Positions 32,397 through 42,033 of a stretch of 64,000 nucleotides of DNA are shown here, piece by piece; within the stretch, counting starts at the first letter, position 1, and each line of letters starts with the position of its first letter. The stretch covers positions 202,417 to 266,416 of the forward strand of contig NZ_RCZE01000011.1 of assembly GCF_006438915.1 (NCBI RefSeq), in the 5' to 3' direction. The translations under genes were made by a program, and so were the position numbers. A model generated the notes under the pieces. The model did not search any database. It saw only the letters and a list, made by a program, of their open reading frames with translations, and was not told the DNA's origin. The stretch comes from Pseudomonas arsenicoxydans. GTDB lineage: Bacteria > Pseudomonadota > Gammaproteobacteria > Pseudomonadales > Pseudomonadaceae.

Positions 32397-34016
32397 CTAT
32401 TCCAGCAAGAAGTGGCGGGCGAGCCCTTCGATGTAGGTTTCATCCTGGCCGTTGGGGTGTGCTTCGAAGGCCAGGTGCAGGTATTCGTGGGTCAGGTCGA
32501 GGCGGTCTTGCAGCGACAGTACGCCGCGCACGTAGATGCGCTGGCGTTCGCGGTCGACGTAGGGGCGGCCGAAGGCCAGGCGGCAGACGGCGAAGGTGCT
32601 GACTTCGTTGTAGCCGACCTCGCTTTCCAACCGTGCACGCCAGCCGCGGCGTTGCGTTTGCAGCCAGTCTTGCGCGGCGGGCAGTGCTTCGCAGGAGGCG
32701 ACGGGGTTGTCCCAGCGGCTGAGGCTGGCGCGCGGGTAGGCGTGCAGCAGGATGGCGTCGTAGCGCTGGCCGGCGTTGGCTTGTTCGACGGCTTGCTGCC
32801 AGGAGAGTTTGTCCGGGCCGGGTTGATCGGAGTGGTAGGTGACGGTGCTGCCGGCCAATACGAGGTCGCTGGTCCAGGCGGCGATTTGGCGTGACTCGCT
32901 GGTGGCCGGGCGTGGGGCGACGCGTTGACGGCTGCTGCTGTCGTCGATGCTCAGGCAGTCACCGTGGCGCGTGGCGTTTTGCAGGAGGTAGGTGCGGATC
33001 GCGATGGCCAGGGCTTTGGCGGCTTCGGCGGGTTCAGGCTTGGCTTCGCGCTGGAGGACGCGGGCGACGTATTCTTCGCGATCCAGGCGCGCGACGAGCT
33101 GATCCTTGAGCAAGAAGAGTTCGCCGCCGCTGTGGATATCGAGCTGGTTGCCGTTTGCAAACTCGACGCGGTAGTCGCCCTGCAATGGCCCGGAATAGAC
33201 AACACGGTCCCCCGCCAGAACCCGCGCAATCGGATATCGAGAAAACAGTCCGACTTCGACACAGCGCCCCGCATCCGCCGGCCATTCAGTCGGCAATACT
33301 GAAGCCAACGCCTCACCGTAATGACGCAGCACCATTTGACTGGTCCCGCGCCCACCGGCCCAGATCGGCGTGCCATCCGCCGTCCAACCGGCAAAACCGC
33401 CCTGACGCGATGACCGATCCTGATCCCCCAGCCAACTCCAGGTTTTCACCCGCAACCGGCCACCGAGTTCACCCACAACATTGCCGTCGGCGGCATTGAG
33501 TACCACATCGAGCAACACCCGCCGCGCCTGATCCTGCGCCGGCATCTCGGCCAACACCTTGAGCAGTTCAGCGACGGACACTCGCGTAGAGGGCTTTAAC
33601 GACGGCAGGTCCAGCAACCACTGCGGCGCCTGTCGTGCTTGCCAATACGTGCGCCAGTCGGCGGCAGTGATGCCCAAACGTGCCGGCTCAAAATACAAAC
33701 CACACGATTTCACCAACGCCTGATCCCGTTCAATCTTGCCGCCGGCCGTGCAGCAATAAACTTCGTCTTTCGATTGCCCACGACATTCATAAGCAGGTTC
33801 ACGGGCGCCGGTATCCACCAGCCAACCGAACACAAACAACTTCCACAAACTGCCCAACGGTGCCTGCAAGTCAGCAGGCAAGGGCTCGCGTGAAATCACC
33901 TGAGTCCGGTTCAACGAAATCAATTCACCCTTGTAGCCCAGCCGCAACGGTTCGTCCTGCGCTGTCGCCAGCGCAGGAATCAAACATAACAGCAGCCAGA
34001 CCAGAGGCCGGGTCAT
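32397..34016 (-). CDS. magE: MagE: DUF2300 (YfaQ-like) periplasmic protein
   Basis: 539 residues with a signal peptide (MTRPLVWLLLCLIPALATA). Three parts suggest a composite. Residues about 45-290 carry an SxxK-like GSLWKLF and a KTWSW...GGFAGWTADG stretch, reminiscent of penicillin-binding folds. Residues about 320-430 look SpoIID-like (REEYVARVLQREA, AKALAIAIRTYLLQ, IDDSSSRQR). The C-terminus has LTHEYLHLAFE, an HExxH-type motif. All three resemblances are by eye. The start follows the magD stop by one base. The upstream extension to 34160 lies within magD and is rejected. Confidence 0.82.
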   Translation of the reverse strand: MTRPLVWLLLCLIPALATAQDEPLRLGYKGELISLNRTQVISREPLPADLQAPLGSLWKLFVFGWLVDTGAREPAYECRGQSKDEVYCCTAGGKIERDQALVKSCGLYFEPARLGITAADWRTYWQARQAPQWLLDLPSLKPSTRVSVAELLKVLAEMPAQDQARRVLLDVVLNAADGNVVGELGGRLRVKTWSWLGDQDRSSRQGGFAGWTADGTPIWAGGRGTSQMVLRHYGEALASVLPTEWPADAGRCVEVGLFSRYPIARVLAGDRVVYSGPLQGDYRVEFANGNQLDIHSGGELFLLKDQLVARLDREEYVARVLQREAKPEPAEAAKALAIAIRTYLLQNATRHGDCLSIDDSSSRQRVAPRPATSESRQIAAWTSDLVLAGSTVTYHSDQPGPDKLSWQQAVEQANAGQRYDAILLHAYPRASLSRWDNPVASCEALPAAQDWLQTQRRGWRARLESEVGYNEVSTFAVCRLAFGRPYVDRERQRIYVRGVLSLQDRLDLTHEYLHLAFEAHPNGQDETYIEGLARHFLLE

Positions 34017-34017
34017 G

Positions 34018-37000
34018 TCAGTTGACCGTGACCTGACCGAGGGCCGGTTTCTGTTCCTGCGCCTGATGTTGCGGCGCGTAGACCTGAGTGAAGCGCACCG
34101 GCGGCAGATTGAACTGACCTTTCTGCGAGAAGCGCACCAGATGACGCAGGCGCAACTCACCGCTCAAGGCATCCACCGGAATCGCATAAGCCATCTGACC
34201 CGGCTCAAAACGCGCCTTCTCCAGCGCCGTCGGTTCGGTGCCGGCCTTGCCCATCAACTTGATGCCCCACGTCGTGCGCTCAACATCGGCGCCCGGCGGC
34301 AACGGCACTTCGAGCATGCCGTAGCGCAGTGGTTTCGCCGCTTTGCTGGTGATGATCACTTCGTCCAGGTACAGGCTGTCGCTGGACAACGGCTGGGTAC
34401 CAACCGCTTCGAGTTTGAAGGTGAAGGCTTCGTCACCCGGCACCAATCGAGACAAGCGCCGAGTGATGGTCACGGCCATCGGATCAACCGAAGGTTGTTT
34501 GGTCTGGTAGCTCAACGCGGCGCGCAATGGCCGCTCCTGCGTTCCGGTCAACGACAATACGGCCGGCACCGACGGAGAACCCTGCCACGTCCAATACATC
34601 TCACCGGTATCGCCGTACTGTTTCTTCCAGCCTTCACCCGGCGCCAGTGCCATGGTCGGTGAAGCTTGTTCGATGCTGCGTTGCAACCAGGTCAGCGCCA
34701 GGGCGCGTTCCAGCGTCGATTGCTGTGGCAGCAAGCGTTGCAACAACGCTTGAGCGTGGGCCTGATCGAAGGGTTGCAGCGACAGGTTCAGCGCTTCGGC
34801 GAACGGCTGCGAGCTGACTGCCAAACGCTGTTGCGCATCCGCCAGTTGACGATTGAAAGCCTCCGGCAACGTCACCTTGGACTGCCGCGCCAGCGATGCC
34901 GTCAACACGCGCGCAGCGGCCAGACCGAGCGCTGAGTCCGGGTCGCTCATGACGAGGCTGTCTTCGCCATCCTCCATCAGGTTCGCGGCATTACCCTCGC
35001 CCGCTTTCGCCAGGTCATCCATCAAGCCGCTGAGCAAGGTGTTCACCGGCAATTGCATCTGTTTGGCGAACGACAGGATCAACGCCCGCTGCAACAGCGG
35101 CGTGTTTTTGGCCTGTTTCGAATACACCTCCAGCACCCGCTGCCAATGCTCCGGCGGCAAGCTCAGATCCAGCACCTTGCTGGCGTTCCAGTCGGCGTAA
35201 TAAGCGTAAGCCGTGAGGAAGGCATCCGGCTCGCCGTCCATGCCCCACCAAGTGAAGCTCGCGGACGGCCCGGCCATTTGCACCAGGCGCAGACGGCTGT
35301 TTTGCATGATCAGGCGCAAGCGGTCGCGAATCTGCGGGTTAGACGCCAAGGTCGGATAGGCAATGCTCAGCGGCAGCAAACGACTGGCGGTCTGCTCGAC
35401 GCCGCCGTACGGATAGCTCAGCAGATCATCCAGTGCCGAACGGAACAGCGCTTGCGGACTGTCATCCAGACGCAGGCGGATATCCGTCGCATCGGCCGGC
35501 AAGCTCAGCGGCGTATCACCACTGGCCACGTCCAGACTTTGGCTTTGCGTGACCTGCCAACCATCGCCGGTGGCAGTCAGGCGCACGGCCAGCGCGTCAG
35601 CGGTTTTGCCGTCCTGCACCAGTTCGGCGGCCCACTCGCCACTGGCCAACGGGAACTCCGGCAGCGCGATGTAGTTGATGCCGTTGTTCAGGGTCACTGG
35701 CACACGCTGATCGGCGCCGCCGACATGAATCACCAGCTCCGCCTTGACCGGTTTCTCGGCCTGACTGAAGGCGAACACCCCGAGACTCGGCTTGTCGCCG
35801 CTGCGGAATTTGGTCGGGCCGCTCCACTTCAAGTACAGCGGTTTTTCCGAACGCACGAACTGCTTCTTCTGCCCGACCTGCCCGTCATCGGCGATAGCCC
35901 GGGCGGTGATGCGCCAGCGGGTCAGCGAGTCCGGCATCTTGAAGGTAAAGCGGGTTTTGCCATTGGCGTCGGTGATCAATTCCGGCTGCCACGCGGCGGT
36001 ATCGACGTCTTCACGACGCGGTCGCTCCAGCACTTTCACCCCGCGCTCGCTGCGGTTGGCTTTGCCCGGTGCGCCGGGGCTGCCCGGCAGTGCCACGTCG
36101 TAGCTGATGAACGACAGGCTGGCGCTGGTGCGCACGTTGTTGCGGCGCGGGTGGTAGAAGAACTGGTCGATGGTCGGCGCGACTTCCGGTTGCAGCGCGT
36201 AGACCATTTCGTCGACCACGCTGACGGTCAGGTGCGCCGGAATCGGCTTGCCGGCGAACTGCGTGGTCAGGTCGACCGACACGGTATCGCCCGGTTGATA
36301 CGTCTCTTTATCGGTGGCAATGGCCACGTCGATTTGCGGCGCGACGACCTTGATCCCGGCGTTCTGGAAGCTGTATTGGCCGCCCTTGGTGTAGAGCACG
36401 GAGAAGGTCAGGTTCGGTGCGAAATTGTCTTTCACCGGGATGCGCGCGCGGTATTGAGTGTCGCTCAGTTTTTCCATCTTCAGCCAGTCGCCGCCCTTGG
36501 ACAGCAGCGCGGTGGCCTCGACCTTGTCACGCTCAAGCGACAGCAATGCATCGCTGACCGGCTCCGGGAACGTGATCAATGCCAGGGCTTCATCACCGGC
36601 CTTGTACTCGGGTTTATCGAGGACGATTTCCACGGTGCCCGGCACGGCTTTGACGCCATCGCCGGTGACCGAATGACCGGTCGCACCGACCACGCGGCCA
36701 TGGTCATCTTTCAACGTCAGGTTGTAAGTGCCGGGACGGTCGAAGGCCACGGTGAAGCCTTTATCTTTGGCGGCCAGTTTGCCGTCGCCGGAGGTCTGAT
36801 CTTCCAGACGCACCCAGCTGTAGCTGCTTGGCGTCACGGTTTTGCTCTGCTCGTTGGCGCCCTCGTTGACGTAGCTGAACGCAACCTTGTCGCCCACCGC
36901 ACTGAACCGTTGCGGCGCGCTCAAGCTGAAACTCGCCGCACCACGGTCGATGAGGATTTCCTTGGTGGTCTTGACCCGATACGCCGCGCCGTCGCTGGCA

Positions 37001-38583
37001 AACACGGTGAGCATGTAGCGGCTCGGTTTCTCGGCGGCCGGCAAGTCGAGGGTCGCGTTGCCCTTGGCGTCAGTGGTCAGTTCGGTACTGGTCAGCTCCA
37101 CCGGGAATTGCCCGAGGTATTGCAGTTCGTTGTCGACCATCGACAGCTGCTGGGCACGCAGGCTCAGGCTCAACTTGGCGTTCGCCACCGGTTTGCCGTC
37201 CGGGTACAGCAGCACCAGGCTGCCTTTCACCGGTTCGCCGGTGCGGTAATCCTGCTTGGCCAGGTTCAGCGATATTTCGAAGTGTGGCTTGATGTATTCA
37301 GCCACACGGAACGCACTGCTGTAGGCCTGATCCTTGTAGCTGAAACGCAGTTCGTAACCGCCCGCCACCGCATTGTCCGGCAACTGGAATCGGCCTTGGG
37401 TGCCGGCCTTGGAATCCAGTTTCAGCGCCAGCGATTGCAGCGCCGTGCCGGTGGCATCGAGCACGGTCACGTTGACGTCGGCCGCAGTCGGCGCGACGGA
37501 ATCCCGGGCATTCTTGAATTCGCGCCCGACGATTTTCAGCGACACCCAATCCCCCGGCCGGTACAGCGGTCGGTCGGTGAAGGCGTAGAGTTTGGTGTCG
37601 TAGATTTCGCTGTCGTAGTAGAAGTTTTCGGAGACAAACACCCCGCCCTCTTCATCCTCGCCGATCACAAACGAACGCTCGGGACTGACGTGTTTCAGAC
37701 GCAGTAAACCATCGCTATCGGTGGCTCCGCTGCTCATCACGCCGAGGCCATCGGTCCACAGCACATTCACTTTCGGCACCGAACTGCCTTCGTGTTTGCG
37801 CGCGGCCCAGACCACCAATTCATCACCGGCGATCTTGCTCACCGCCACGGTGTTCGAGACGAAGACCATGGTGGTCGCGCGGTACTTGCCGATCAGCGCT
37901 TCCACCAGGTACAGACCCGGTTTCAGGTTGCCCAACGGAATGTAGACGTTACCCGGCGCGACGCTGACGAACTCGCTGGAAGAGCCCGCCAGGTTCACGC
38001 CTTCAGGCGGCTGGATCGGTTTGGCTTGCCACAGCGGGTAGCGGAATTGACTGACCACCGGCAGGCCCGGGATCAGTGCAAATTGCGGCTGTGCGTCGTA
38101 AGGCGTTGGCGCGGAGATGGCGGTGCCCATCTTCAGTTCCGGCACCTCTTCGGTGACTTGTTGACGGGACTCGTAGGAAAACGCCCGTTGCATCACGCGA
38201 CGGGATTTTCGGTACCAGTTGTCCCACAGGTACGCGAGGGTATTCGACAGCCCTTCGCCCTTGAACTGGCCGTCGCTGACCACGCGGTGCAGGTTCTTCT
38301 GACGCTTGAGGAAATCCAGCGGCTTGTCGATGCGGTACACGCGAATATCGGCGCCGCCGTAGGGCTCCATGCGGAACCGGCGATAGTCACGACCCGGTGC
38401 TTCGAGGCGCACCATCGCCTGCTCGTCGCTGGCGAAGCTGCTGTCGGCCAGCAGGAAAAAGCTTTCACCAGCCATCGGCGTGTAGCCGCTCGGCTCGACG
38501 GTGTCTTCGGCGTTGACCGCTGAAAACGGCAGCACCATAACCAACAGCAAAGGCAGAAAACGCAGCATGCGGGCACCGATCAT
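34018..38583 (-). CDS. magD: MagD: bacterial alpha-2-macroglobulin
   Basis: 1521 residues with a signal peptide (MLRFLPLLLVMVLPFSAVNA). MG-type beta domains run through the first 900 residues: DRPLYRPGDWVSLKIVGREF, MGG-like DKETYQPGDTVSVDL, and a macroglobulin core WQPELITDANGKTRFTFKMP. In the thioester domain the position of the CGEQ motif reads YPYGGVEQTASR, so the thioester cysteine is absent, as in the YfaS/MagD class. These proteins are thought to trap proteases in the periplasm; P. aeruginosa MagD was reported to interact with other mag products and a penicillin-binding protein. Start overlaps the magC stop (ATGA). Confidence 0.94.
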   Translation of the reverse strand: MIGARMLRFLPLLLVMVLPFSAVNAEDTVEPSGYTPMAGESFFLLADSSFASDEQAMVRLEAPGRDYRRFRMEPYGGADIRVYRIDKPLDFLKRQKNLHRVVSDGQFKGEGLSNTLAYLWDNWYRKSRRVMQRAFSYESRQQVTEEVPELKMGTAISAPTPYDAQPQFALIPGLPVVSQFRYPLWQAKPIQPPEGVNLAGSSSEFVSVAPGNVYIPLGNLKPGLYLVEALIGKYRATTMVFVSNTVAVSKIAGDELVVWAARKHEGSSVPKVNVLWTDGLGVMSSGATDSDGLLRLKHVSPERSFVIGEDEEGGVFVSENFYYDSEIYDTKLYAFTDRPLYRPGDWVSLKIVGREFKNARDSVAPTAADVNVTVLDATGTALQSLALKLDSKAGTQGRFQLPDNAVAGGYELRFSYKDQAYSSAFRVAEYIKPHFEISLNLAKQDYRTGEPVKGSLVLLYPDGKPVANAKLSLSLRAQQLSMVDNELQYLGQFPVELTSTELTTDAKGNATLDLPAAEKPSRYMLTVFASDGAAYRVKTTKEILIDRGAASFSLSAPQRFSAVGDKVAFSYVNEGANEQSKTVTPSSYSWVRLEDQTSGDGKLAAKDKGFTVAFDRPGTYNLTLKDDHGRVVGATGHSVTGDGVKAVPGTVEIVLDKPEYKAGDEALALITFPEPVSDALLSLERDKVEATALLSKGGDWLKMEKLSDTQYRARIPVKDNFAPNLTFSVLYTKGGQYSFQNAGIKVVAPQIDVAIATDKETYQPGDTVSVDLTTQFAGKPIPAHLTVSVVDEMVYALQPEVAPTIDQFFYHPRRNNVRTSASLSFISYDVALPGSPGAPGKANRSERGVKVLERPRREDVDTAAWQPELITDANGKTRFTFKMPDSLTRWRITARAIADDGQVGQKKQFVRSEKPLYLKWSGPTKFRSGDKPSLGVFAFSQAEKPVKAELVIHVGGADQRVPVTLNNGINYIALPEFPLASGEWAAELVQDGKTADALAVRLTATGDGWQVTQSQSLDVASGDTPLSLPADATDIRLRLDDSPQALFRSALDDLLSYPYGGVEQTASRLLPLSIAYPTLASNPQIRDRLRLIMQNSRLRLVQMAGPSASFTWWGMDGEPDAFLTAYAYYADWNASKVLDLSLPPEHWQRVLEVYSKQAKNTPLLQRALILSFAKQMQLPVNTLLSGLMDDLAKAGEGNAANLMEDGEDSLVMSDPDSALGLAAARVLTASLARQSKVTLPEAFNRQLADAQQRLAVSSQPFAEALNLSLQPFDQAHAQALLQRLLPQQSTLERALALTWLQRSIEQASPTMALAPGEGWKKQYGDTGEMYWTWQGSPSVPAVLSLTGTQERPLRAALSYQTKQPSVDPMAVTITRRLSRLVPGDEAFTFKLEAVGTQPLSSDSLYLDEVIITSKAAKPLRYGMLEVPLPPGADVERTTWGIKLMGKAGTEPTALEKARFEPGQMAYAIPVDALSGELRLRHLVRFSQKGQFNLPPVRFTQVYAPQHQAQEQKPALGQVTVN

Positions 38584-39230
38584 TGGGAGAGAAAGTTCAG
38601 TCGATAGACGCCGATGAAGTTGGGGTTGGCTGCGTCGGGTATCCATCGGGTGTCCTTCCATGTCATGAGTTGCTGCAGGCTCGCGGATCGCATGCCGTTG
38701 TCAGTGGGGGTGGTGGTGCCGGTGTGATAGGCGATGTAGCGGCCCATCCAGATCATCAGGTGCTGGTCGTCGCCCTGATCGAAAAACATCAGGTCCCCGG
38801 GCCGGGCTTGCGCCACGTCCCGACTCACCAGATGGCTGTTGAACTGAATCAGTTTGATCGCATTGACGTACGGCCCGACCTTGCCGCCGCCCTGCTGCCA
38901 CTGCTGGGCAAGACCGCGTTGCGCCTCGCTCAATTGCAACTCCGGCGGCAGGTAGCGATTGGACAGCCCGTTGCTGCGCAGCCATTTATCGTCATGGACT
39001 TTCAGCGCTTCGTTGGCGGCGAACCGCACCAGGCCTGCGCAGTCCTGCTGATACCAACGCGGGCTCGGGCCTTGGGTCAGCTGTTCCTGGGCGATGCGCA
39101 CGAACCAGGCGCGGAATACCTGGGATTGCTGCGGATCCAGCGGCGCGGCCTCAGTGGCAAAGGCGCGACTGCCCAGCAACATCGCCAGCAGGCCGAGGCC
39201 GCGGATGAGTGCGGTCACAGGGCTTTCCAT
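38580..39230 (-). CDS. magC: MagC: DUF1175 (YfaT-like), NlpC/P60-like secreted protein
   Basis: 216 residues with a signal peptide (ALIRGLGLLAMLLGSRAFA). DUF1175 features: SPRWYQQDCAGLVRFAANE and GDLMFFDQGDDQHLMIWMG, then YIAYHTG. The Cys in DCAGL and the His in QHLMIW sit like the catalytic pair of NlpC/P60 peptidases, suggesting a wall-peptide hydrolase or an inactive relative. Start at ATG 39230 overlaps the end of magB by 16 bases. It is coupled to magD by ATGA. Confidence 0.87.
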   Translation of the reverse strand: MESPVTALIRGLGLLAMLLGSRAFATEAAPLDPQQSQVFRAWFVRIAQEQLTQGPSPRWYQQDCAGLVRFAANEALKVHDDKWLRSNGLSNRYLPPELQLSEAQRGLAQQWQQGGGKVGPYVNAIKLIQFNSHLVSRDVAQARPGDLMFFDQGDDQHLMIWMGRYIAYHTGTTTPTDNGMRSASLQQLMTWKDTRWIPDAANPNFIGVYRLNFLSQ

Positions 39231-40927
39231 TCCAGCGGCAGCCATTGCCAGTGGCCGTCAGGCTCGCTGCCTTCGGGCAAGGTCAGGGCGTACTTGCCGT
39301 AGCCGCCGAGCTTGCGCAGTTTCGGAATCAGGTAGGTTTGCGCGGCGTTGTAAAACACCGGCTCCATGTCCTGCGGCAGGCTGTCGAGGGTTTCCTGTTG
39401 CATCAGTTGCGCCATCGCATCCGGGCCGAAATACACCGGCATCAGCAGGTCTTTCGGCACCACGTCAGCCATCGGCGGGAAGCGCTTGTCGAGCGTGCCG
39501 AGGGCCTTGTCCACGAGCTTGTCGTCAAGGGAAAACAGCAGCGTCGAACCGTGACGGGCCAGGCTGACTTTCATGAAGGCCTTGCCGGAGATTGCGTCCG
39601 GATTTTCAGCCTCCTTGGCTTTGTAAGGACCGAAGTTGGAGCTGACCTGACGCTGCCACTGATGAGTCGGGCCGTCCTGTTTCTCGACCACCGGGAACGC
39701 GTGTTCTTCGACATTGGGCTCATAGGCGCCGACCATCGAACTGAACAAACTGCCGAGGTCGCCATCCAGCTTTGCGCTGTCCTTGTCGTTCAGGCTGGCC
39801 ACCAGCAACGGCGTGTAGAGGCGCGAATCGGCGTACCAGCACAGGCCCGCCGCGCCGGCCATGTGTTCGGTCAATGCCTGGGCTACCGGTTCTTCGGCGC
39901 CGAGTTTCACCAGCAGTGGTTTCTGTTGTTCGGCGGCTAGCGGCAAGGCCACGCAAGCACTGGCGCCCATCGGCATGGCTTGCCAGATCGGTTTGAAATC
40001 GAAGTCCGGTTGATCGTCCAGTTCATCCATGGCGAGGAAGCTGTGCCAGCCCTTGTCGTCCATGTCGAAACGCAGCCCGGCGAAATTCGGGATGAAGCGC
40101 TGGTAACCCATGGCCAGGACGCTGGAATTGACCGACAGGCGTTGTTTCACTTCCGGTGCACGGGGTGGCAGGCCGAAGGCTTCGGGGAACAGTTTGTCGC
40201 CGTTGAGCAACGCGGCGATGGCCGTGGTTGAGACAGTGCCGCGCTCATCGCTTGGGCCGTTACTCGGGTCGTAGAGCTTGGAAGGATTGGACAGCACCAC
40301 CAGTTTGTCGCCATGGGAGGCGAACACCAGCGCTTTGCTGTTGTTGTAGGTGAGCTGATACAGCGCCACGTCGTCGGCGCCGACTTTCACCTCACTGAGT
40401 TGGGTCAGCTGCGAATCGTCCAGCGCCACTTTGGCCAGCGGTTCCAGCACCTTGGCCAAACCACCGCGATCCATCACCAACAGGAAATCCTTGAGCCGGC
40501 CATCCGCCCCGCGCCACAGCGCCACGTCGGCGGGTTGATCGAAGAGTTGTTCGATCAGGCTGTCCTGCAACTTCAAGTCATGCTCGTAGATGATCCGCCG
40601 CAGACTGCCGATCAAGCCGAGGCGATCGACGTGCGCTTCGTAATAGAAGACGAAATCCTCGGTCAGGGTTTCCTTGAGGAACGGCACTGCCAGCAGGTCC
40701 TTGGGCAATTGGCTCAAGGAGTGGGTTTCGAGCAGACCGTCCGGCCGGCTCATGCCCAGTTTGTCGCTGGCCAATTGCGCCGGCGGAGCCTTGGGTTTGT
40801 GCATGAACCACCCCAATCCGCCCGCGACGCCGGCCACCAGGGCCAGGCCGACCAGCAGCGCCGGCCAGCGGCGAGGAGTTTTGGCGGCTGGTGTTTCCGC
40901 AGCCGGAGATACTGTGTTATCGCTCAT
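39215..40927 (-). CDS. magB: MagB: DUF2138 (YfaA-like) inner-membrane-anchored protein
   Basis: 570 residues. One N-terminal membrane anchor (WPALLVGLALVAGVAGGLGWF) with a large periplasmic domain: LPKDLLAVPFLKETLTEDFVFYYEAH, DQPADVALWRGADGRLKDFL and MGYQRFIPNFAGLRFDMDDKG are typical DUF2138. Function unknown; members always lie beside the alpha-2-macroglobulin gene. The start was set at MSDNTVSPA rather than a more distal GTG/TTG. Second gene of the operon, 36 bases after magA. Confidence 0.86.
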   Translation of the reverse strand: MSDNTVSPAAETPAAKTPRRWPALLVGLALVAGVAGGLGWFMHKPKAPPAQLASDKLGMSRPDGLLETHSLSQLPKDLLAVPFLKETLTEDFVFYYEAHVDRLGLIGSLRRIIYEHDLKLQDSLIEQLFDQPADVALWRGADGRLKDFLLVMDRGGLAKVLEPLAKVALDDSQLTQLSEVKVGADDVALYQLTYNNSKALVFASHGDKLVVLSNPSKLYDPSNGPSDERGTVSTTAIAALLNGDKLFPEAFGLPPRAPEVKQRLSVNSSVLAMGYQRFIPNFAGLRFDMDDKGWHSFLAMDELDDQPDFDFKPIWQAMPMGASACVALPLAAEQQKPLLVKLGAEEPVAQALTEHMAGAAGLCWYADSRLYTPLLVASLNDKDSAKLDGDLGSLFSSMVGAYEPNVEEHAFPVVEKQDGPTHQWQRQVSSNFGPYKAKEAENPDAISGKAFMKVSLARHGSTLLFSLDDKLVDKALGTLDKRFPPMADVVPKDLLMPVYFGPDAMAQLMQQETLDSLPQDMEPVFYNAAQTYLIPKLRKLGGYGKYALTLPEGSEPDGHWQWLPLEWKAL

Positions 40928-40963
40928 GTTCACAACGCCCAATTCATCCGTGGTGCGGGATGC

Positions 40964-41755
40964 TTAATAGTTGAAAGTCTTGACCAGCAACAGGTCACCG
41001 ATGGCCCGCAGGGGCACGATGAAGGTCTCGCGTTTTTCGTCGACGGTGTTTTCGTTGAGCACCAGGTTGATCTGCGAGGTGATGACCTCGTTCTGGTTGC
41101 TGGTCTCATCGAAGTTATAGCCTTCGCTGCCGAAGTTGCCCCAATAGTTCACGTAAACCAGATAGGTGCCATGCAGCGGCGCGGTCATGGTGAACATTTC
41201 CGGACCGGGGCCATCGACGCCGTCCGGGTCGAGGCCGCCGCCATTGGTCAACGCCGTGTGGGCGAAAAACGCATGCTGGCCGTCGGGGGTGATGATGTGC
41301 AGGTCGAGCTCGGCTTTCGGGTCGTCCCAACCGAGCACCACGCGAATCCGTGCCGGCGTGCGCAAGTCATTGGCTTCATAGAATTGAACGCGCTTGAGCG
41401 ACTTGCCTTCGGCACTGCGCACTTCGACGCTGTTGGAACCCGCGCCAAACGCGTACGGCCGGGCGAAACGCCCTTCATCGTCGGTGTACAGATTCAGTGG
41501 ATTGCCGTTGACCGCCAGGGTGTGCGGCCCGCGTTGCGTGCCGATGGCCTTGAGCTGGCCTTCGATCATCGTGCGATTGCGCTGCACACCGCGGTCGATG
41601 GGCGGTGTGGGATAGGCGACTTGCGGGTTTTCGCTGCGGTCGAGCAGGCCGTTATAGCGCCAGCCCCCCACCGGTTCCGACAGCTCAGCCGTCGGCTCGG
41701 CCCAGACAGCGCTCGCGCAGACCAGCCCCATCAGCAGCAAAAGAAATGAACGCAT
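40964..41755 (-). CDS. magA: MagA: DUF2135 (YfaP-like) secreted protein
   Basis: 263 residues; signal peptide MRSFLLLLMGLVCASAVWA. DUF2135 features: LSEPVGGWRYNGLLDRS, GSNSVEVRSAEGKSLKR, GWDDPKAELDLHIITPDGQ and GTYLVYVNYWGNFG. Clear paralogue of MagF at the other end of the operon. The start ATG has a strong AGGAGG ribosome site seven bases upstream, so it is preferred to the ATG at 41776. First gene of magABCDEF; the promoter should lie between 41756 and about 41940. Confidence 0.89.
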   Translation of the reverse strand: MRSFLLLLMGLVCASAVWAEPTAELSEPVGGWRYNGLLDRSENPQVAYPTPPIDRGVQRNRTMIEGQLKAIGTQRGPHTLAVNGNPLNLYTDDEGRFARPYAFGAGSNSVEVRSAEGKSLKRVQFYEANDLRTPARIRVVLGWDDPKAELDLHIITPDGQHAFFAHTALTNGGGLDPDGVDGPGPEMFTMTAPLHGTYLVYVNYWGNFGSEGYNFDETSNQNEVITSQINLVLNENTVDEKRETFIVPLRAIGDLLLVKTFNY

Positions 41756-41946
41756 GTGACGCCTCCTGCCATGCATAACGAAACCTTGCGCCCGATCCTC
41801 GGCGCGTTACAGATCCAAATACTGCGTTTCGTCAGAAAGACCCGTGAATAGTGGGTCCTGGAAGGCGCGAAGGTTAGCCATTTGGTGGAATTTTAACAAT
41901 CGGATACATCTTGATTTGCTGCGAGCATCACGAAGAAGTTTGGGCG

Positions 41947-42009
41947 TGAGCCGAATAGCGATCTTATTCGGCTCACAAGATGAGCCGAATAAGACTATTA
42001 TTCGGCTCA
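41947..42009. promoter_or_regulatory. Two tandem 29-bp palindromes in front of the Fic gene
   Basis: TGAGCCGAATA, 7 bases, TATTCGGCTCA occurs at 41947-41975 and again at 41981-42009, 34 bases apart. All four 11-base arms are identical while the two 7-base spacers differ, so selection acts on the arms. Likely operators; the winged-helix C-terminus of the Fic protein itself is a candidate ligand. Confidence 0.75.
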
Positions 42010-42033
42010 TTCACTCTGGAGTTACCCGTGGTC

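Noticed and set aside
35053..37707. 884-codon open frame on the plus strand opposite magD
   Set aside because: Low-complexity, Arg/Gln/Val-rich antisense product typical of GC-rich shadow frames; magD has family motifs throughout.
41845..42027. Translation start of the Fic gene inside the palindromes (ATG 41980)
   Set aside because: It would make the operator part of the coding region and adds residues without family support; the GGAG at 42018 favours a start at 42028 or 42034.
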